A stretch of DNA of 64,000 bases, taken from positions 78,917,055-78,981,054 of the forward strand of contig NC_091017.1 in NCBI RefSeq assembly GCF_041296385.1, read 5' to 3'. A program made the translations under genes and the position numbers. Source of the DNA: Aphelocoma coerulescens. Lineage: Eukaryota; Chordata; Aves; Passeriformes; Corvidae. The notes under the pieces were generated by a model. It was not told the origin of the DNA and did not search any database. It saw nothing but the letters and a program-made list of their open reading frames with translations. Below are positions 1 to 12,700 of the stretch, piece after piece. Every line of letters starts with the position of its first letter. Position 1 is the first letter of the stretch.

Positions 1-2504
1 TGTGGAGGGAAGACAGAACAGTCCTCCTGGTTAATGCTGTGACAGAGCTGTCAGCACACACCACACACACCGCAAACGCTCGCTCCAAGCAGCAATGACC
101 AAACCCATGCCTGGCTCGTTAGGCAGAGCAATGATTATGGAGTCAGGGTGTGGAAAGGGCATGCATAACACACAGCAAGGGGCAGCCCTGCTCCCAGGAC
201 AGTCCTGCACGGTCCCCTCTCTGCCTCAGCAAGCCTGGCAGCCAGAGAGGTTTCCCCACTCCTGCAGCCCAAGGACTCACTCAGTGTTTGTCCCGGTGCT
301 GGTGGCACCCAGGGCAGGTGAGCACGAGGAGCTGCCCAGGCTCTTGGATCAGGGTTACTTGAACCAGTCAAAGCACAGAGGAGTCTTCCCCAGTTTAGCC
401 CAGTGCCTCCTCACTGGTTTGCCAGCATTACCATGGGAGCACACTGGAGCTCCCGCTTGCACAGGAGGGAGGGGAGCAGGGCTGAGCGAGGCTGAGCAGG
501 AAGGAGCACGAGGCCAGGACAGGGCCCTGTCCCCACTCTGGACACTGCCCCGCCTCCCACATGCCCCTTGTCACATCACCTCCGACCTCAGATCCCGAGA
601 TGCCTGAAACCCCATGGAAGGGACTCAGCACATGTGGAATTCAGAATCTCAGCCCAAGTGAGGCTGGCAGCTCCCTGCTGCCTGTTCAAGCGGGACTGAG
701 GGACCTTGCTTTGGGATTTCATTCATCTTCCTTTGGGAACAACTCCAGCAATGTGGAGTCACCCCCCTGAGGAGGCTCACCAGGCTCAGAGGTTCTCACA
801 TCACAAAGGGGGGTGTGGTGTGGACACCCCGTGTCCACCTGGTGCTCCGACTGCCACGCTCCCTCCTCCTGAGCCCATCCCCTTGACTCACCCTTGGGAG
901 GAGCAATCCCATCCCCAGGACAGGGGCACCTGGCCCTGCCCCATTACAGATCCCGTGAGATTGCTGCCTCCTGCGCCGGCCATGACTGCCGAGCTCCAGA
1001 GAGTTCCCCTCTTGGCTGGGGAGAAACATGGGCATGGATCAGCCAGCTCTGGGCACACCAAGGTTTAAGAGGAAGGAATACATTAATTGCTTTGCCAATG
1101 TCCCTGGGGCTATACCCCCGGATTTCAGGAGGGCTTGGCAGCGCTGCAGGATCACGAAGTTGCTTGGACAACTATTTCCATGTTATTGAGGATACACCAA
1201 ACGCCTCAGACGCATTTTAAAGCACAAAATGCCATCTTCAGGCAAAAGCTGATGCTGGTGATGGTGGAGTTGGTCGGTCACAAAGCAGGGAGGGCGCTGG
1301 GCTGGCAGCACCTCGGCCCAGGAGTGATGCCCCCACCACGGGGACCCCCTGCTCCCACTCCTGGCAGCTCCACAGCCCTTTCCCGCACCCTCCTCTGAGC
1401 AGCTCCTTGGAAAGGTGCCCATGGAAGCCATCAGTGCCACCAAAGTCCCCCATCCCAGTTTGTGGGCAGGGAACACTCCCGGTGAGCGGCCGAGCGCAAC
1501 TGGCTCCGCTCCAGCACCCACGGGCCACACCCAGACACTGCCGAAGGGAACTGGCAACTCAGGGACAACACAAAGCCTCAGCCCCTTCATCCCCACGCAA
1601 ACCTGCAGCTCCCTCCGGGCACGCACGGCTCGTGGGTGCCCTCTCCTGCTGTCAGAGCAGCAGTGGTGGCCGTGCCCATCCCGGGCCCCGCACAGCCCGG
1701 CCCTGCTCCGCGTCCTCTCCTGCTCGCACCAGGGAGGAACAGCCAGGAGCGCTCCCCACAGGGGTGTGAGCTCTGGGTGAGCACAGAAAGTCTCCAGAAG
1801 TTATGGGAGGAGCTGATGGACCCCGAGGCACAAACCACTCCAGCCTGGCAGCCACTCTGTGCTTAGAGGAAAACCTCTCCCGGCATTCCCGGCCTGGAGA
1901 TCAGCACAGGGTTGGACCTTTTTCCCTAATCCCCCTCGAATTTAAGGGAACAGCTGCTCAGTATGTGACCACTCAGCTGGGTGAGTTCACAACATCCGCA
2001 GAGATTTTAACAGGGCAAAACATGGCAAATTTTCCTTGCCACCTGGAAAGGGAAGGTGGCAAGGGAAGGTGGCAAGGTCCAACCACCACGATCTCGGGGT
2101 GCCTGTGAGGGGCACACGCCCCAGCCCCACCTCTGCTTGTCCTGCTGGCACTGCTTCCAGGATTTGGTGCAGACCGAGATCCATCCCTTGTGTTCTGCCC
2201 GAACATCCCTCAGTGCTGAGTAAGAGCATCCAGGGCTGATCCAGCTCTGCCGGGCTCCAGCTCTAAATGGCTGCAGAGCATTAATCAGCTGCAGGCTCCT
2301 AACGAGCCTTGGCTGCTAACGACCGTCCCAGCTGCCAGGAGCTGAGTGGGTGAAGTTCCCTCCTCAGGGGTGGCTGATGCCAGGGCAGCCCCTTGCCTGG
2401 GCATCCCAAATTGCACCAATCCCCACCTGCACTGCTGCAGGAACAGCTTCAAGGCCTCCTCAAACCCACCCAAGATGATCCTGTCTTCATTCCCCAAGTC
2501 CTCA

Positions 2505-2745
2505 TGGGATGGTTTGGGTTGGGAGGGACCTTAAAGCCCATCCCAGTCCCACCCCACTGTCCCAGGCTGCTCCAAGCCCCAGTGTCCAGCCTGGCCTTGG
2601 ACACTCCCAGGGATCCAGGGCCTGGCCACCCTCCCGGGGAACAACTCCTTTCCAATATCCCATCCATCCCTGCCCTCTGACAGTGGGAAGCCATTCCCTG
2701 TGTCCTGTCCCCCCAGCCCTTGTAAAGTCCTGATGGGAGTCCTGG
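2505..2745 (-). mobile_element. CR1 LINE 3' fragment
   Basis: TTTGGGTTGGGAGGGACC followed by the ordered landmarks CCCAGGCTGCTCCAAGCC, CAGCCTGGCCTTGGACAC and GGGAAGCCATTCCCTGTG. This is the reverse complement of the avian CR1 3' region. Confidence 0.85.
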
Positions 2746-2931
2746 GGTGCTGGACCTGCTGGTGTTGGCTGAAGATATAAAGACAGAACTTGAATCCATC
2801 TTGTTTTGTCAGATTTTGCTTCTCCTCCTTCAACTCCACTGTGGAAATTTCCTTTCTGTTTCTCAACCCCATTCCTGCTGGGCCCCACTGGGGTTTGTTC
2901 AGGGGTTTGTTGGCTGCAAACTCCGGGCAGA

Positions 2932-3185
2932 AAAATCATGGAATGTTAGGTTGGAAAAGCCCTCCAAGATCACCAACTCCAACCATCCCCAGCACTGTCC
3001 AGGCCACCACTGACCATGTCCCCAGGTGCCACATCCACAGGGCTTTGAAACCCCTCCAAGGATGGGGACTCCACCCCTGCCCTGGGCAGCTGTGCCAGTG
3101 GTGGACAAACCTTTCCAGGAAGGAATTGTCCCAACATCCAACCTGAGCCTCCCCAGGAATACCCTGAGGCCGTTTGAGAATCTGT
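2932..3185 (-). mobile_element. CR1 LINE 3' fragment (different subfamily)
   Basis: Starts with a tail-like ATCATGGAATGTTAGGTTGG, then CCTCCAAGATCACC and GTGCCACATCCACAGGGC. Same orientation as the neighbouring fragment but a different subfamily, so a separate insertion. Confidence 0.8.
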
Positions 3186-6055
3186 GGCTTTCCACTGGGA
3201 TTTCAAATTGCAGCGTCACCGTTCGACCCCATTCCTTGGGACAAACATCCCTGCTTTGGCCACCAGCCTGGCGCTGGCAGGAGCCTTGCTCTGCCCCCAA
3301 GGAGCCCCATTTCCCACTCTGTTCTCCCTGAGGGAGGACGCTGGAAGTGCTCAGTGAGAGCAGGAGCGGAGCACGGCGGATTCCTCTAGAGGGAAACCTC
3401 AGCTTGCAGCAGCCTGATGGAAGCAGCTCTTTGCAGCACTGAAACGCTGACTCACCCTCCTCCTCCTCCTCCTCCTCTCCTCCTTCCCCTCCCATTCCCA
3501 GCACATGGCTCCGCCAGCCAAAATAAATCGCGGGTACCTCCCTGCCCTCATTTATTTGTTTGGCAGCACTTCACAGACGCCTTTGAGCCTCGCAGCAATA
3601 AAAAAATAAAAAAAAAAAAAAGGAAATAAAATATTGCTGAGCAACCCCCTGATGGAAAAAGTCTATTGGAAACAGCTTGTTCAATGCAGGGAGATTTCTC
3701 CCCACGGATCCCAGCCTGGGTTTCAGGCTGAGGGCAGAGCTCTGCAGTCGCAGCCCGGCAGCAGGAGGCTGGGGGACTCTGCACCACCAGCAGAAAACAG
3801 CACATGCGCTGGAGAAGCAGGAGTTTGGGAAGGGCAGGGATGAATCCAGCCCTGATGTGCTGAGGGGAAGAGCTGTGCTGAGCTCAAGTGGAAAATTCCT
3901 CCCAGGAGGGCTGGATCCAGGGATGTGCCGTGCGCTGCCACTCCCAACCTGCTTTTGGCCCCATCTGCCCACGGACAGGGCTCACCTGGGTGGGAAACCA
4001 GCAGGATCGAGGTGCTGGAGCATCCTGCAGCAGCAGGGATCAGGAATTTCCTCCCACTGGCATGAGCAGGGCTGGCACAGCAGGAATTGTGCAGGAAGGG
4101 GTTGGGAAGAGATGGGAACGGCAGCCCAGGACATTTTTGTACAGGGTGGGAGCACCAGCGGGAAGGAGCCAAGGAATATATTTCAAATAGGAATTCCAGA
4201 GGTGGAAGGACTGGATTTCCCTATAATAAATCACCTGTAATAATCTATAAACGATCTGTAATAATTATCTGTGCAATAACCACTTTCCTCTTCTCTTGGG
4301 CCTCACCTGTCCATCATCCCTAAAATGAACAATTCCTCCTTTAGACATTTGCCCTCAAAACCACGTGAATTTAAAAAAATAGCAGAAATCTGGGCAGTAG
4401 GAACCCAGGAAGATGCAAACTTCAACCCCCAAGTCCCACTTTTAGGAGCGGGAGCGGGGCTGGGCGTTACCTGGGCGGTGCCAAAGCACATTGGCCTCAC
4501 CAGGGCTGAGCTGGTGCCAGCTCTGGATCCAGCTCCCCATCCTCGTGTCCCTCCCTGGGAAGCGCAGGCTCAGCAGCACAAAGAGCCCTTTTCCAGCCCT
4601 GCAGGCTCCTCACACAGATCCCACTCTGTGCCCAGAGCTGGTCCAAGGCAGGTGGGCAGCACTGCACTCACCTGGATACAATCCCTGAGCCAGAGGTGGG
4701 ATGCTGATGGCTCCCATGGATTCATCCACAGCATCCCTGTTATCCACAGCGCCCTGGTTTCACGTCAAGGCCTTCATCTCCCTCTTCCTCAAACCCTGCA
4801 GCTTCCCAGGCTCTGCTCTGGAAGTCCTGCTGGCTTTGGAGGGGCTGCCACAACATCCACGCTCCATCCCACTGCTGCCAGCCCGGCCAAGGACTGCTCC
4901 AGCCATTCCAAACCTTCCTGCCATTGCCAGCATTCAGGAAAGGCACTCTTTGGGAGCACGTGAGGAGCAGGGAGGAACTGAGTCAATATTTGGCCACACT
5001 GCTGGACACAAGGCTATGGACCCTGGGAAGGGGCTTGAACCCGAGAATGGAACTGATGCCCCTGTTTTTACAGGACAGAGCACAATTTCCCTTTCCTCCT
5101 GTTGCCAGGCCTAAGATGCAGCCCCATTTTATCATCAGGATTCTCCACAGGAACCAGGAGCTGCAGAGCTCTGATAACATTGGAGGAAACCCTGGGAACA
5201 TTTAAAGGATTATTTTAGCCCCAGGCTTTGCCTCAAATAAACCTGCTGAGCTTCTTCCTTGCATACAACCCTCAACCACCTGACCTCAAAACAACAAACC
5301 ACAACCAGGCTTTTATTCAGCCTCCAAAGAGCAAACACCACCTTCCTACTGCTCCCATCCCATCCAGGATCAAAGCCTGGAGCTCGCAGGGATTAGCAAA
5401 GCCAGGGATGAAGAGCAGAGCCTTTGGGACCTGCTTCCCTGAGAAGAATCCGGGAAAAGTGGGTGTGAGTAAGGGCTGAAGGCAGAAATGCCCAGTTCTC
5501 TCCCCAGTGAGCACGGACAGGTTTGCAGAGCCAGCTCCCACACTGATGGCTCAGCAAAACCCACCCGGCACAGAACAAAACCCTTTTTACAAAGCTGTGG
5601 TTAAACCCAGCCCAAAGGCAGCAGCTCCTTATTTTGGGAAGGGTGTGTTTGGCAGAGCAAGTGGGTAAAGATGAGCTGTGCCAGGCTGGGCTTTGCTGCA
5701 GGCGAACTCAAACCATCCTTCTAATTACAGACCTGTTAACTAATCACAGGCTGAGGGTTTGGTCTTGCACAGTGACTGATTTTGATGCTTTCTCACCATG
5801 TTCAGCTCTGGGTTAAACGTGGCCTATCCAAGGTGGGCAAAAAGCTGAGAAGGTGCTGCTGGCAGGAGCCACAAAGCTGAAGTTTCCAGAGTCAGGAGAG
5901 CAGGAGGGAAAAGGTTCTTTCTGCAAATAAACCAGGACTTAAAACTGCTCAGGTCTCTCCAGAGCAAGGGTTAACCCATCTCCAGTTCCACACGTGACAC
6001 TGGTACTGAACAGCTCCTCAGCTGCAGAGGGACATCAGAGATCCCCCAGAGATCA

Positions 6056-6296
6056 GAGAATCTGGAATGGTTTGGGTGGGAAGGGACCTTAAAGCCCATC
6101 CTGCCATGCCCAGGGACACCTCCCACTGTCCCAGGTTGCTCCAAGCCCCAATGTTCAGCCTGGCCTTGGACACTTCCAGGGATCCAGGAGCAACCACAGC
6201 TTCTCTGGGAATTCCATTGGAGGGCCTCGCCACCTTCCCAGCCAGGAATTCCTTCCCAGTATCCCATCTGACCCTGCCCTCTGGCAGTTTGAAGCC
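6056..6296 (-). mobile_element. CR1 LINE 3' fragment
   Basis: GAATCTGGAATGGTTTGGGT and downstream CR1 landmarks (GGTTGCTCCAAGCCCCAATG, CTTCCCAGTATCCCATCTGA). Confidence 0.85.
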
Positions 6297-7275
6297 GCCA
6301 AGAACTAAAAAGCTCTTCCAGAGTTTTGACCTGAATCACCAGCTTGGCCCACGAGGTCGTTCAGCGCAAGGAAGCAAAATAAAATCAGAGAAGTCAGTTC
6401 TGTATAATTAAAATGAGTAATGATGTCATAATGAATGGCCAGGAAAACTGAAGCACCGGGAAAACCAGGGCAGAGATGAAGCCGGTCCCCGTGATGATGG
6501 GAAGGGCTCAGACTCAGTCCCCAAATGCTTCTTGTAGTGCTCCCCAAAGGTTTGCAATTGTCCCAGTGCCAAACCCTGGTCACTGGGAGGGAGAAATCCC
6601 TTCCCAGCCAGGCAGCTCCAGCATTTCCCCCTCCTCCATCAGACACTTCTCCCAACTCCTGCTTTCAGTCCTCTCTGCTCCAGTTTAAGCTCATTATTTT
6701 CCATTCTCAGTTGCAAACTGCACTTAAGACCCACTCGGATGTTTCTCAACACCCCAAAAGGGGCTTCTGTGAATTCCTTCCCTCCAGCCCGTGCTGCTTT
6801 GAAGCCATTCCTATTTTTGGGAGAGAAAATCCAGGCCAGAGGAGCTGCTGCCACACAGCTCATCCCAGTCTCTCCTCACAAGGAGCCCTCAGCAAAGTGA
6901 GTCCAAGCAAAGCTCGGCTCCGACTGAGCTTGAGATTAAACTGTGAGCACTGAGGTGGATTTAAAAAAACCTGCGGAGTGGAAACCCTCTGGGAAAGGAG
7001 CAATGCTGGGGATGAGTCCAGGAAAGCAGGGAGCTGTTAGAAACCAGCAGTGTTCAGGGGCACTCCTGGTGATTATCCACTGGGCTGGATGGACAGGAAC
7101 TGAATTCCAGATGGATCAGACATCCCTGCCTTGAAATCAGTGTCCAGCAGAGGATCTGGGCAGGCACGGCCCTCCCTGCCTCCTTCCCAGAACTGCCAAG
7201 AGGGGAAAACCTGCTGGTTTCTCACCCATTTCCCAAGGAAAAGGCTTTAGAGGGAGATGCTGAGGGCAGCTCCTC

Positions 7276-7369
7276 CCCATCCCATCCCATCCCATCCCAT
7301 CCCATCCCATCCCATCCCATCCCAGCCCAGCCCAGCCCAGCCCAGCCCAGCCCAGCCCAGCCCATCCCC
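7276..7369. repeat. CCCAT / CCCAG pentanucleotide array
   Basis: About nine CCCAT units run into about nine CCCAG units. It is a two-phase microsatellite. Confidence 0.95.
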
Positions 7370-7633
7370 ACAGTGCTTCCCTGGTTGCCTCAGGCACTTG
7401 TGGAGTCACTGCCTGGATACAGCAGGATGCTTAAGCCTTGATTTTTCATTCTAGGCCTTAACCAGCAGGTTTATTATCCCAAAATTAGAAAGAAAAATTA
7501 AAAGAACGATCATGAGTGGGAATACTCTGTCCTTCCTCAAGGACAGGATGCAGAGACCAGAGTCCTTCAGGCTCATCACAAATCTTGCACTGAGCTGAGA
7601 CACCAAACCCCTGCCTGGGGTCTGAGTCTCCTG

Positions 7634-7800
7634 GGAACCACAGAATCACAGGATGCCTTGGGTTGGAGGGACCTGAAGCATCATCCCACTGCACCCCTGC
7701 CATGGCAGGGACGCCTCCCACCATCCCAGGGTGCTCCAAGCCCCGTCCAGCCTGGCCTTGGGCACTGCCAGGGACAGGGAATGCCAGACCCGTCCATGGG
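7634..7800 (-). mobile_element. CR1 LINE 3' fragment, short
   Basis: CACAGAATCACAGGATGCCT, GGGTTGGAGGGACC and GGTGCTCCAAGCCCCGTCC, CR1 tail landmarks in order. Confidence 0.8.
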
Positions 7801-9068
7801 GATGCACCACAGCAGTCCCCAGACCTCACCCTTGTCTCTCCTGCTGCTGCAGCAGGACAGAGCTCCCACATCCTGCCTGCTCCTTCCCATCCCAGCTTTC
7901 CCTTCCCAGGGATGGACTTTGTGGGACAGAGCTCGGGGCCTGTGGGATGGGGTATTCCTGATATTCCTGAGCCAGGGGAGCAGCTCCTGCCTGTCCCAGT
8001 GTCCCCAGCTCTGCCTGTGCAGCCTCAAGGCCACCACGAGCACGACACCTCCCAATGGGAAGGAGCAATGCTGGGGCTGGTTCTGGAGCCAGGCTGAGGG
8101 ATGTGCTCATCCCTTTAAAAATGTGGGAACCTGCATACATGGAATAAACCAGGAGTGCCCTCCTCATGAAAGGAGGCTCAGACTGAACTCAAATCCTTCT
8201 GCTTAAGAAATTAGGTTAAAGTCAGCCCAGATCAGAAAACCCCTCTAATAAACCAACGCTGCAGACTGAGCCAGTGCTCACTCTCGAGTGCTGGTTGTTT
8301 TCCCTGGCTGGTTTTAACCCCATTTCCTGCCTCTCACTGACAACAGCCTCGACCTCTGGACTGCCAGCTCAGCTCCAGGGGCTCCAGGGGTGGACACGGG
8401 TGATAAATTCCTCACAGGAACAGCACAAACACCACAAAACCTGAGGATCCGGAGGGATGAATCACCACACAAAGCAAGAACAGTTAGAGATTCGTAACTG
8501 GGAGAAGGGAAGGCTGGCTGGGATGGCAACAGGAAAGAGCAGGGTTGGGATTACTTTGGGAATATTAATGATACCTCACGTTATCAAAGTGCTACATCCT
8601 GAGCAGACCCTACAGAAGAAGGTGGGGCTCATAAAAATAACGTGATTACACATCCTGATATCCCACATCCCAATATCCCACATCCCAGCCTGACTGCCAG
8701 AGAAGCTTTTTTAGCTCATTAAAGGATAAAAAATCTGCCTTTTGAGGCCACAGAACCGCTTGGTGTGACCACACTGAGCCCCACCTCTGCAGAGGGAAAC
8801 TTCTCCATGGAAGAGATCCCTCCCTTCCCCGAGTGGAAAACACATCCCACACCCAGCAGCGGTGGTTTCTGGCAGAAGCCAGGGGAGGATGCAGGAAAAT
8901 CCCCTTCCCTTTGTGACATTTAAGAGCAAGGAAACATTTTTCCTGCTCTGACCTTGCCTGAGCACCGAGGCCCAGGAGCGTCCGGGAGCTCTGGCCAGCA
9001 GATCTGCTGGAGACGGGAATTTGGGGCAGGAATCACCAGCCTGGACCTCCACACCCCCTTCCACTGAC

Positions 9069-9792
9069 CTGGGTTTCTGAGGGGACTCTTTGGGCTCCTT
9101 GGACCCAAACCAGCCGCTGCTCTTACTCCTCTCATCCCCCGCAGCCGAGGCGTGGACGGGGGTCCCTCTGTCCCCCTGGCCTTTGCCTTCCACGTCGCTC
9201 CGGGTGCCCCCATGGTGGAAGAAGCCTCCCTTGGCTTTCTTGTCCTCTTTCCTGGTGTCCTCGGGCGGCCTGTCCTTGGCTGGCTCCGCGGAGAAGCCCA
9301 GGGGAGCCGCAGCCTGGGTGGGTTTGCTCTCCAGGCGACTGCTCTCCTCCATCCTGGCCCTGCCCAGGTGATTGCTGAGGGTCACGGCCTTGGTGGACAC
9401 CTTGAGCTCTTCCTGCAGGGCCAGGCTGGGAGGGGACGGGATGAACCTGGGCTCGTCCCTCTGCTGGGCCCTCTCCAGGCTGCCCAGCCCCCAGGGCACC
9501 TCCTGGGGGTTGGGGTGCAGGGGGGTGAAGCCGAAAGCCTCGTCCTGCCTGCGGGGGCCGCCGGGCACGGGCAGGGGGGCAGAGCTGGTGGAGAGGCCTG
9601 CGGGGCTCCTCGGGGCCGGCTCGTCCCCGTACACGTGGCTGCCGTTGATGCACAGGGACGAGCGGGACACGGCGTCGTTCTTTGGCTTCGGGCTCTGCGT
9701 GGCTTTGGGCTCCAGCACCGGGCTGACCTGGGACACGTCGTCGCTGAACGCTCTCTTGTGGGTCAGCTTCGGGGAGGGCAGGAGGTCCTTCA
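9069..9792 (-). CDS. RAB11FIP5: RAB11FIP5 exon 3 (variable linker)
   Basis: The 724-nt exon follows a CCCCCCAG acceptor. It encodes LLPSPKLTHKRAFSDD (compare human SPKLFTHKRTYSDE), SRSSLCINGSHVYGDEP, GGFFHHGGTRSDVEG and SSGWFGSKEPKESPQKP (compare human SSWFGLREAKDPTQKP). The central part is low-complexity and poorly conserved. Its end at 9069 assumes a GTCAGT donor. The open frame runs on to about 8711, but that extension (RSVEGGVEVQ...) has no resemblance to the family. Confidence 0.9.
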
Positions 9793-12700
9793 CTGGGGGG
9801 AGCAAACACAGAACAGGTCAGGCCACAGGCACAGCATCGTTATCTTCCACCTGAACAGATCTGGGAAATCACCCCGGCCTTCTCCCTCCTGGGCTCCATG
9901 GGATTAAGTTCTTGGAAATGCAAAGCACAGCTCACAGCTGTGCAGCCATACAGGAGACACAACATCGTCCCCGAGGCCAGCAGGGGAGGACCCCAGAGGA
10001 GGCTCTGTGAGATGACAAACCCATTGTCTGAGAGGATCTGAGAGGATCTGAGGTTGATAATAAATGCAAGGAACTCCCCAGAAGCTCCTTAGAGGGTTTT
10101 AAAGCTTCCATGTGACTTAGGAGTTTGCACGGAACAGGGGACGATGCGGCTGTGAGCTCCAGGCCACTGCTTGGTGTGATGAGCCAGGAGGGCCCAGTGC
10201 CTGCAGCTCCCTCCCACTGCCTTGAGGGTTGGACTTGATCATCTTAAAAATCTTTTCCAACCTTAACAATTCCGTGATTCTATGACCTTGTGGCTACTGC
10301 CAGTTTTTGGGGGTAAAAATCATGGAGAACCTGAGAACGACTGACACAGCTGCTGCCCCTCCCAGCTGGACATGCTGCTTCCTTCACAGAACCACTGAAT
10401 GGCTGGGGCTGGAAGTGACCCTAAAGAACACCCAGTTCCACCCCCCTGCCATGGGAAGGGAAGCTCCCAGTAGCTGGAAGGCTCATCCCAAGGGTGATGG
10501 GACCAGCACGGGAATGTAACCCAGCAGAAGCCACATGGCTCCCGGGGGACTCCCACCCAAGCTGGCAATGTGCTGTCTGCAGCCAATTAAACCATTTAAT
10601 TATATATTTGTTTCCAAGGGGGAATTAATTCTCTACAAGGGCCTTTTTTGTTTGTAAATCGCTGCCCTGGGAGTGCCAAGAGCTCAGATTGTTTTAATCA
10701 CCAGAGCTGGGCCCCGTTTCGGCTTTGCCCGCAAGCCGGAGGCGGCTCATTAGAGCCGTGACCCAGGGCAGGGCCAGCAGCTGCCCAGCCCAGGCCAGCC
10801 CAGCCCAGCCAGGGCCTTCCTGCAGGGACTGCTCGGAGGGGCCGAGAACAAACAGCCCTGAAGAACCCTCAGATCCTGGGAGCTCGTGGCGAGGAGTGGA
10901 AAAGCAAAATCTGGGATGTTCCTCCCCGTTCTGGCAAATACCTCAGTGCCAGCACACAGAAGGTCTCGGGGGTTTGTGCAGGAGGTCACCTCTTAGTGAC
11001 ATCCTGGAGCAAAGGAGGCTCAGGGGGGACCTTGTGGCTCTGCACAAGTCCCTGACAGGAGGGGGCAGTCGGGGGGGTCGGGCTCTGCTGCCAGGGAACA
11101 GGGACAGGAGGAGAGGGAACGGCCTCAGGCTGGGCCAGGGGAGGCTCAGGGAAAATTTCTCTGCTGAAAGGGCTGTCCAGGCCTGGCACAGCTGCCCAGG
11201 GCAGGGGTGGATTCCCCATCCCTGCAGGGCTTTAAAAGCCCTGTGGATGTGGCACCTGGGGACATGGGCAGTGGTAGCCTGGGCAGTGCTGGGGAATGGC
11301 TGAACTCCATGGTCTTGGAGGGTTTTTCCAACCTAACCAATTCCACGTTTCCCTGCTTCTGTCACTGGGTAAGCAGTGAGTTAAGAGTTGCAAGAAAGTC
11401 TCAACAGTCCCTTGCAAAGAAAGGAAGGGGGAAAACCAGGGGGGATTATGCCTGATCCTCTTACCAGAGCGCTCCATGGACAGACTGCCGTGTCTGCTCG
11501 GGGATTTGGGCACCTCAGGGGCATTCGCTGCCATGCTCAGGCTGGCAGAGGAGATGGTGCTGTCGGATCCCAGGGACGTGTTGGACTGGGTCAGGGACGA
11601 CTTGCGCAGTTTGTTCTTCAGGAAGAAGCCCTTGACCTTGGACTTCTTGCCCCCGAGCTCGAAGTCGTCCTCCATGTCCAGGGCTCCCATGCTGCTGGGG
11701 ATGATGGCAGAGGCCGACTCCAGGTCGTACTTCTTCTTGCCTGTCACCTTGTCCTTCAGCCTCCCGAAGGGCGAGCGCGGCTTGTCCTTCATGGACAGGT
11801 CGAACATGCTGGCAGTGAGGTTGTTCCGTGTGAACTGGATGCTCACCAGGATCTCACCGCGCTCCTTCTCCTTCTTCCCAGCCTTGGAGTGCAGCTTGTG
11901 CCACCTGCAGCCAGAGGGGAAAGGAAAGGAAAGGAAAGGGCCCTCGGTCACCTCCAAGAGCCACAAGCCAGAGAACTTTGGAGAAGATGCTGCTGGGTGG
12001 GAGAAAGCACCAGGGCTATCCAGCACGAGTTTCTCCAGGGAAAGGGCTGGAAAACATTGGAGCTGCCCAGGGCAGTGGAGTCCCCATCCCTGGAGGTGTC
12101 CAAGGAAAGCCTGGACATGGCACTGGGGACAAGGTGGGGATTGGGCATAGGTTGGACTCAATGATCCTGGAGGGCTTTTCCAACCTCAGTGATGCTGGGA
12201 TTCTAATCCAAGTGTCCCAGACGTCACCCAAACCCCAAGTCAGACACAAACACCACACATGGAGCTGGCACACGGGACCTGACCCCTCCCTGATGCCCCT
12301 GCAGCTCCATCTCCACCAGTGTCCTTACCCCAAATGCTGCCCTTCCACCAAATAACCTGGAAAACAGCACCTCACTCACCCCGCTGTCAGACACCACTGG
12401 GATTTTCCAGGGGAAGCTGGGAGCCCATTTTTGGAAGGAGACAACGCCGCCAGCATTTTGTGCTCATGATTTAAATATCCCAGAGCCGGTGACTCAGGGG
12501 ATCCTCTCAGCAGAGACTGACCCGGAATGGCAGAGGAGCTCAAGAGCATCCATTAAATCCACTTTCTGCCAGACCTTCCGTGTCTCACCCCAATAAAGAT
12601 GCTCAGGTTTGCCTGGAAGTGTCCTTGGGTCAAGCACTTAGAGGATGATGCATCCTGGGAATTTTTTATGGGAAGGAGCAGCTGCTGTGCAGCTCCAATG

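Larger units (their letters stand above)
1..9068 (-). other. RAB11FIP5 intron sequence 3' of exon 3
   Basis: No coding exon could be supported here on either strand. I looked on the minus strand for the Rab11-binding helix that ends the family (a Leu/Gln/Arg/Glu-rich segment followed by YIDRLLVRIM) and did not see it. Contents are CR1 fragments near 2505, 2932, 6056 and 7634, a pentanucleotide array at 7276-7369, a short CTC run at about 3452-3485, and otherwise unique avian-type sequence. Confidence 0.7.
9793..11464 (-). other. RAB11FIP5 intron 2
   Basis: About 1.7 kb between exons 2 and 3. It contains three CR1 fragments (10205-10288, 10386-10510, 10990-11350). No other gene signal was seen. 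Confidence 0.8.

Noticed and set aside
9132..9907. Alternative-frame open frames of 225-251 codons over RAB11FIP5 exon 3
   Set aside because: High-GC shadow frames. The minus-strand frame matching the FIP5 linker is the real one.
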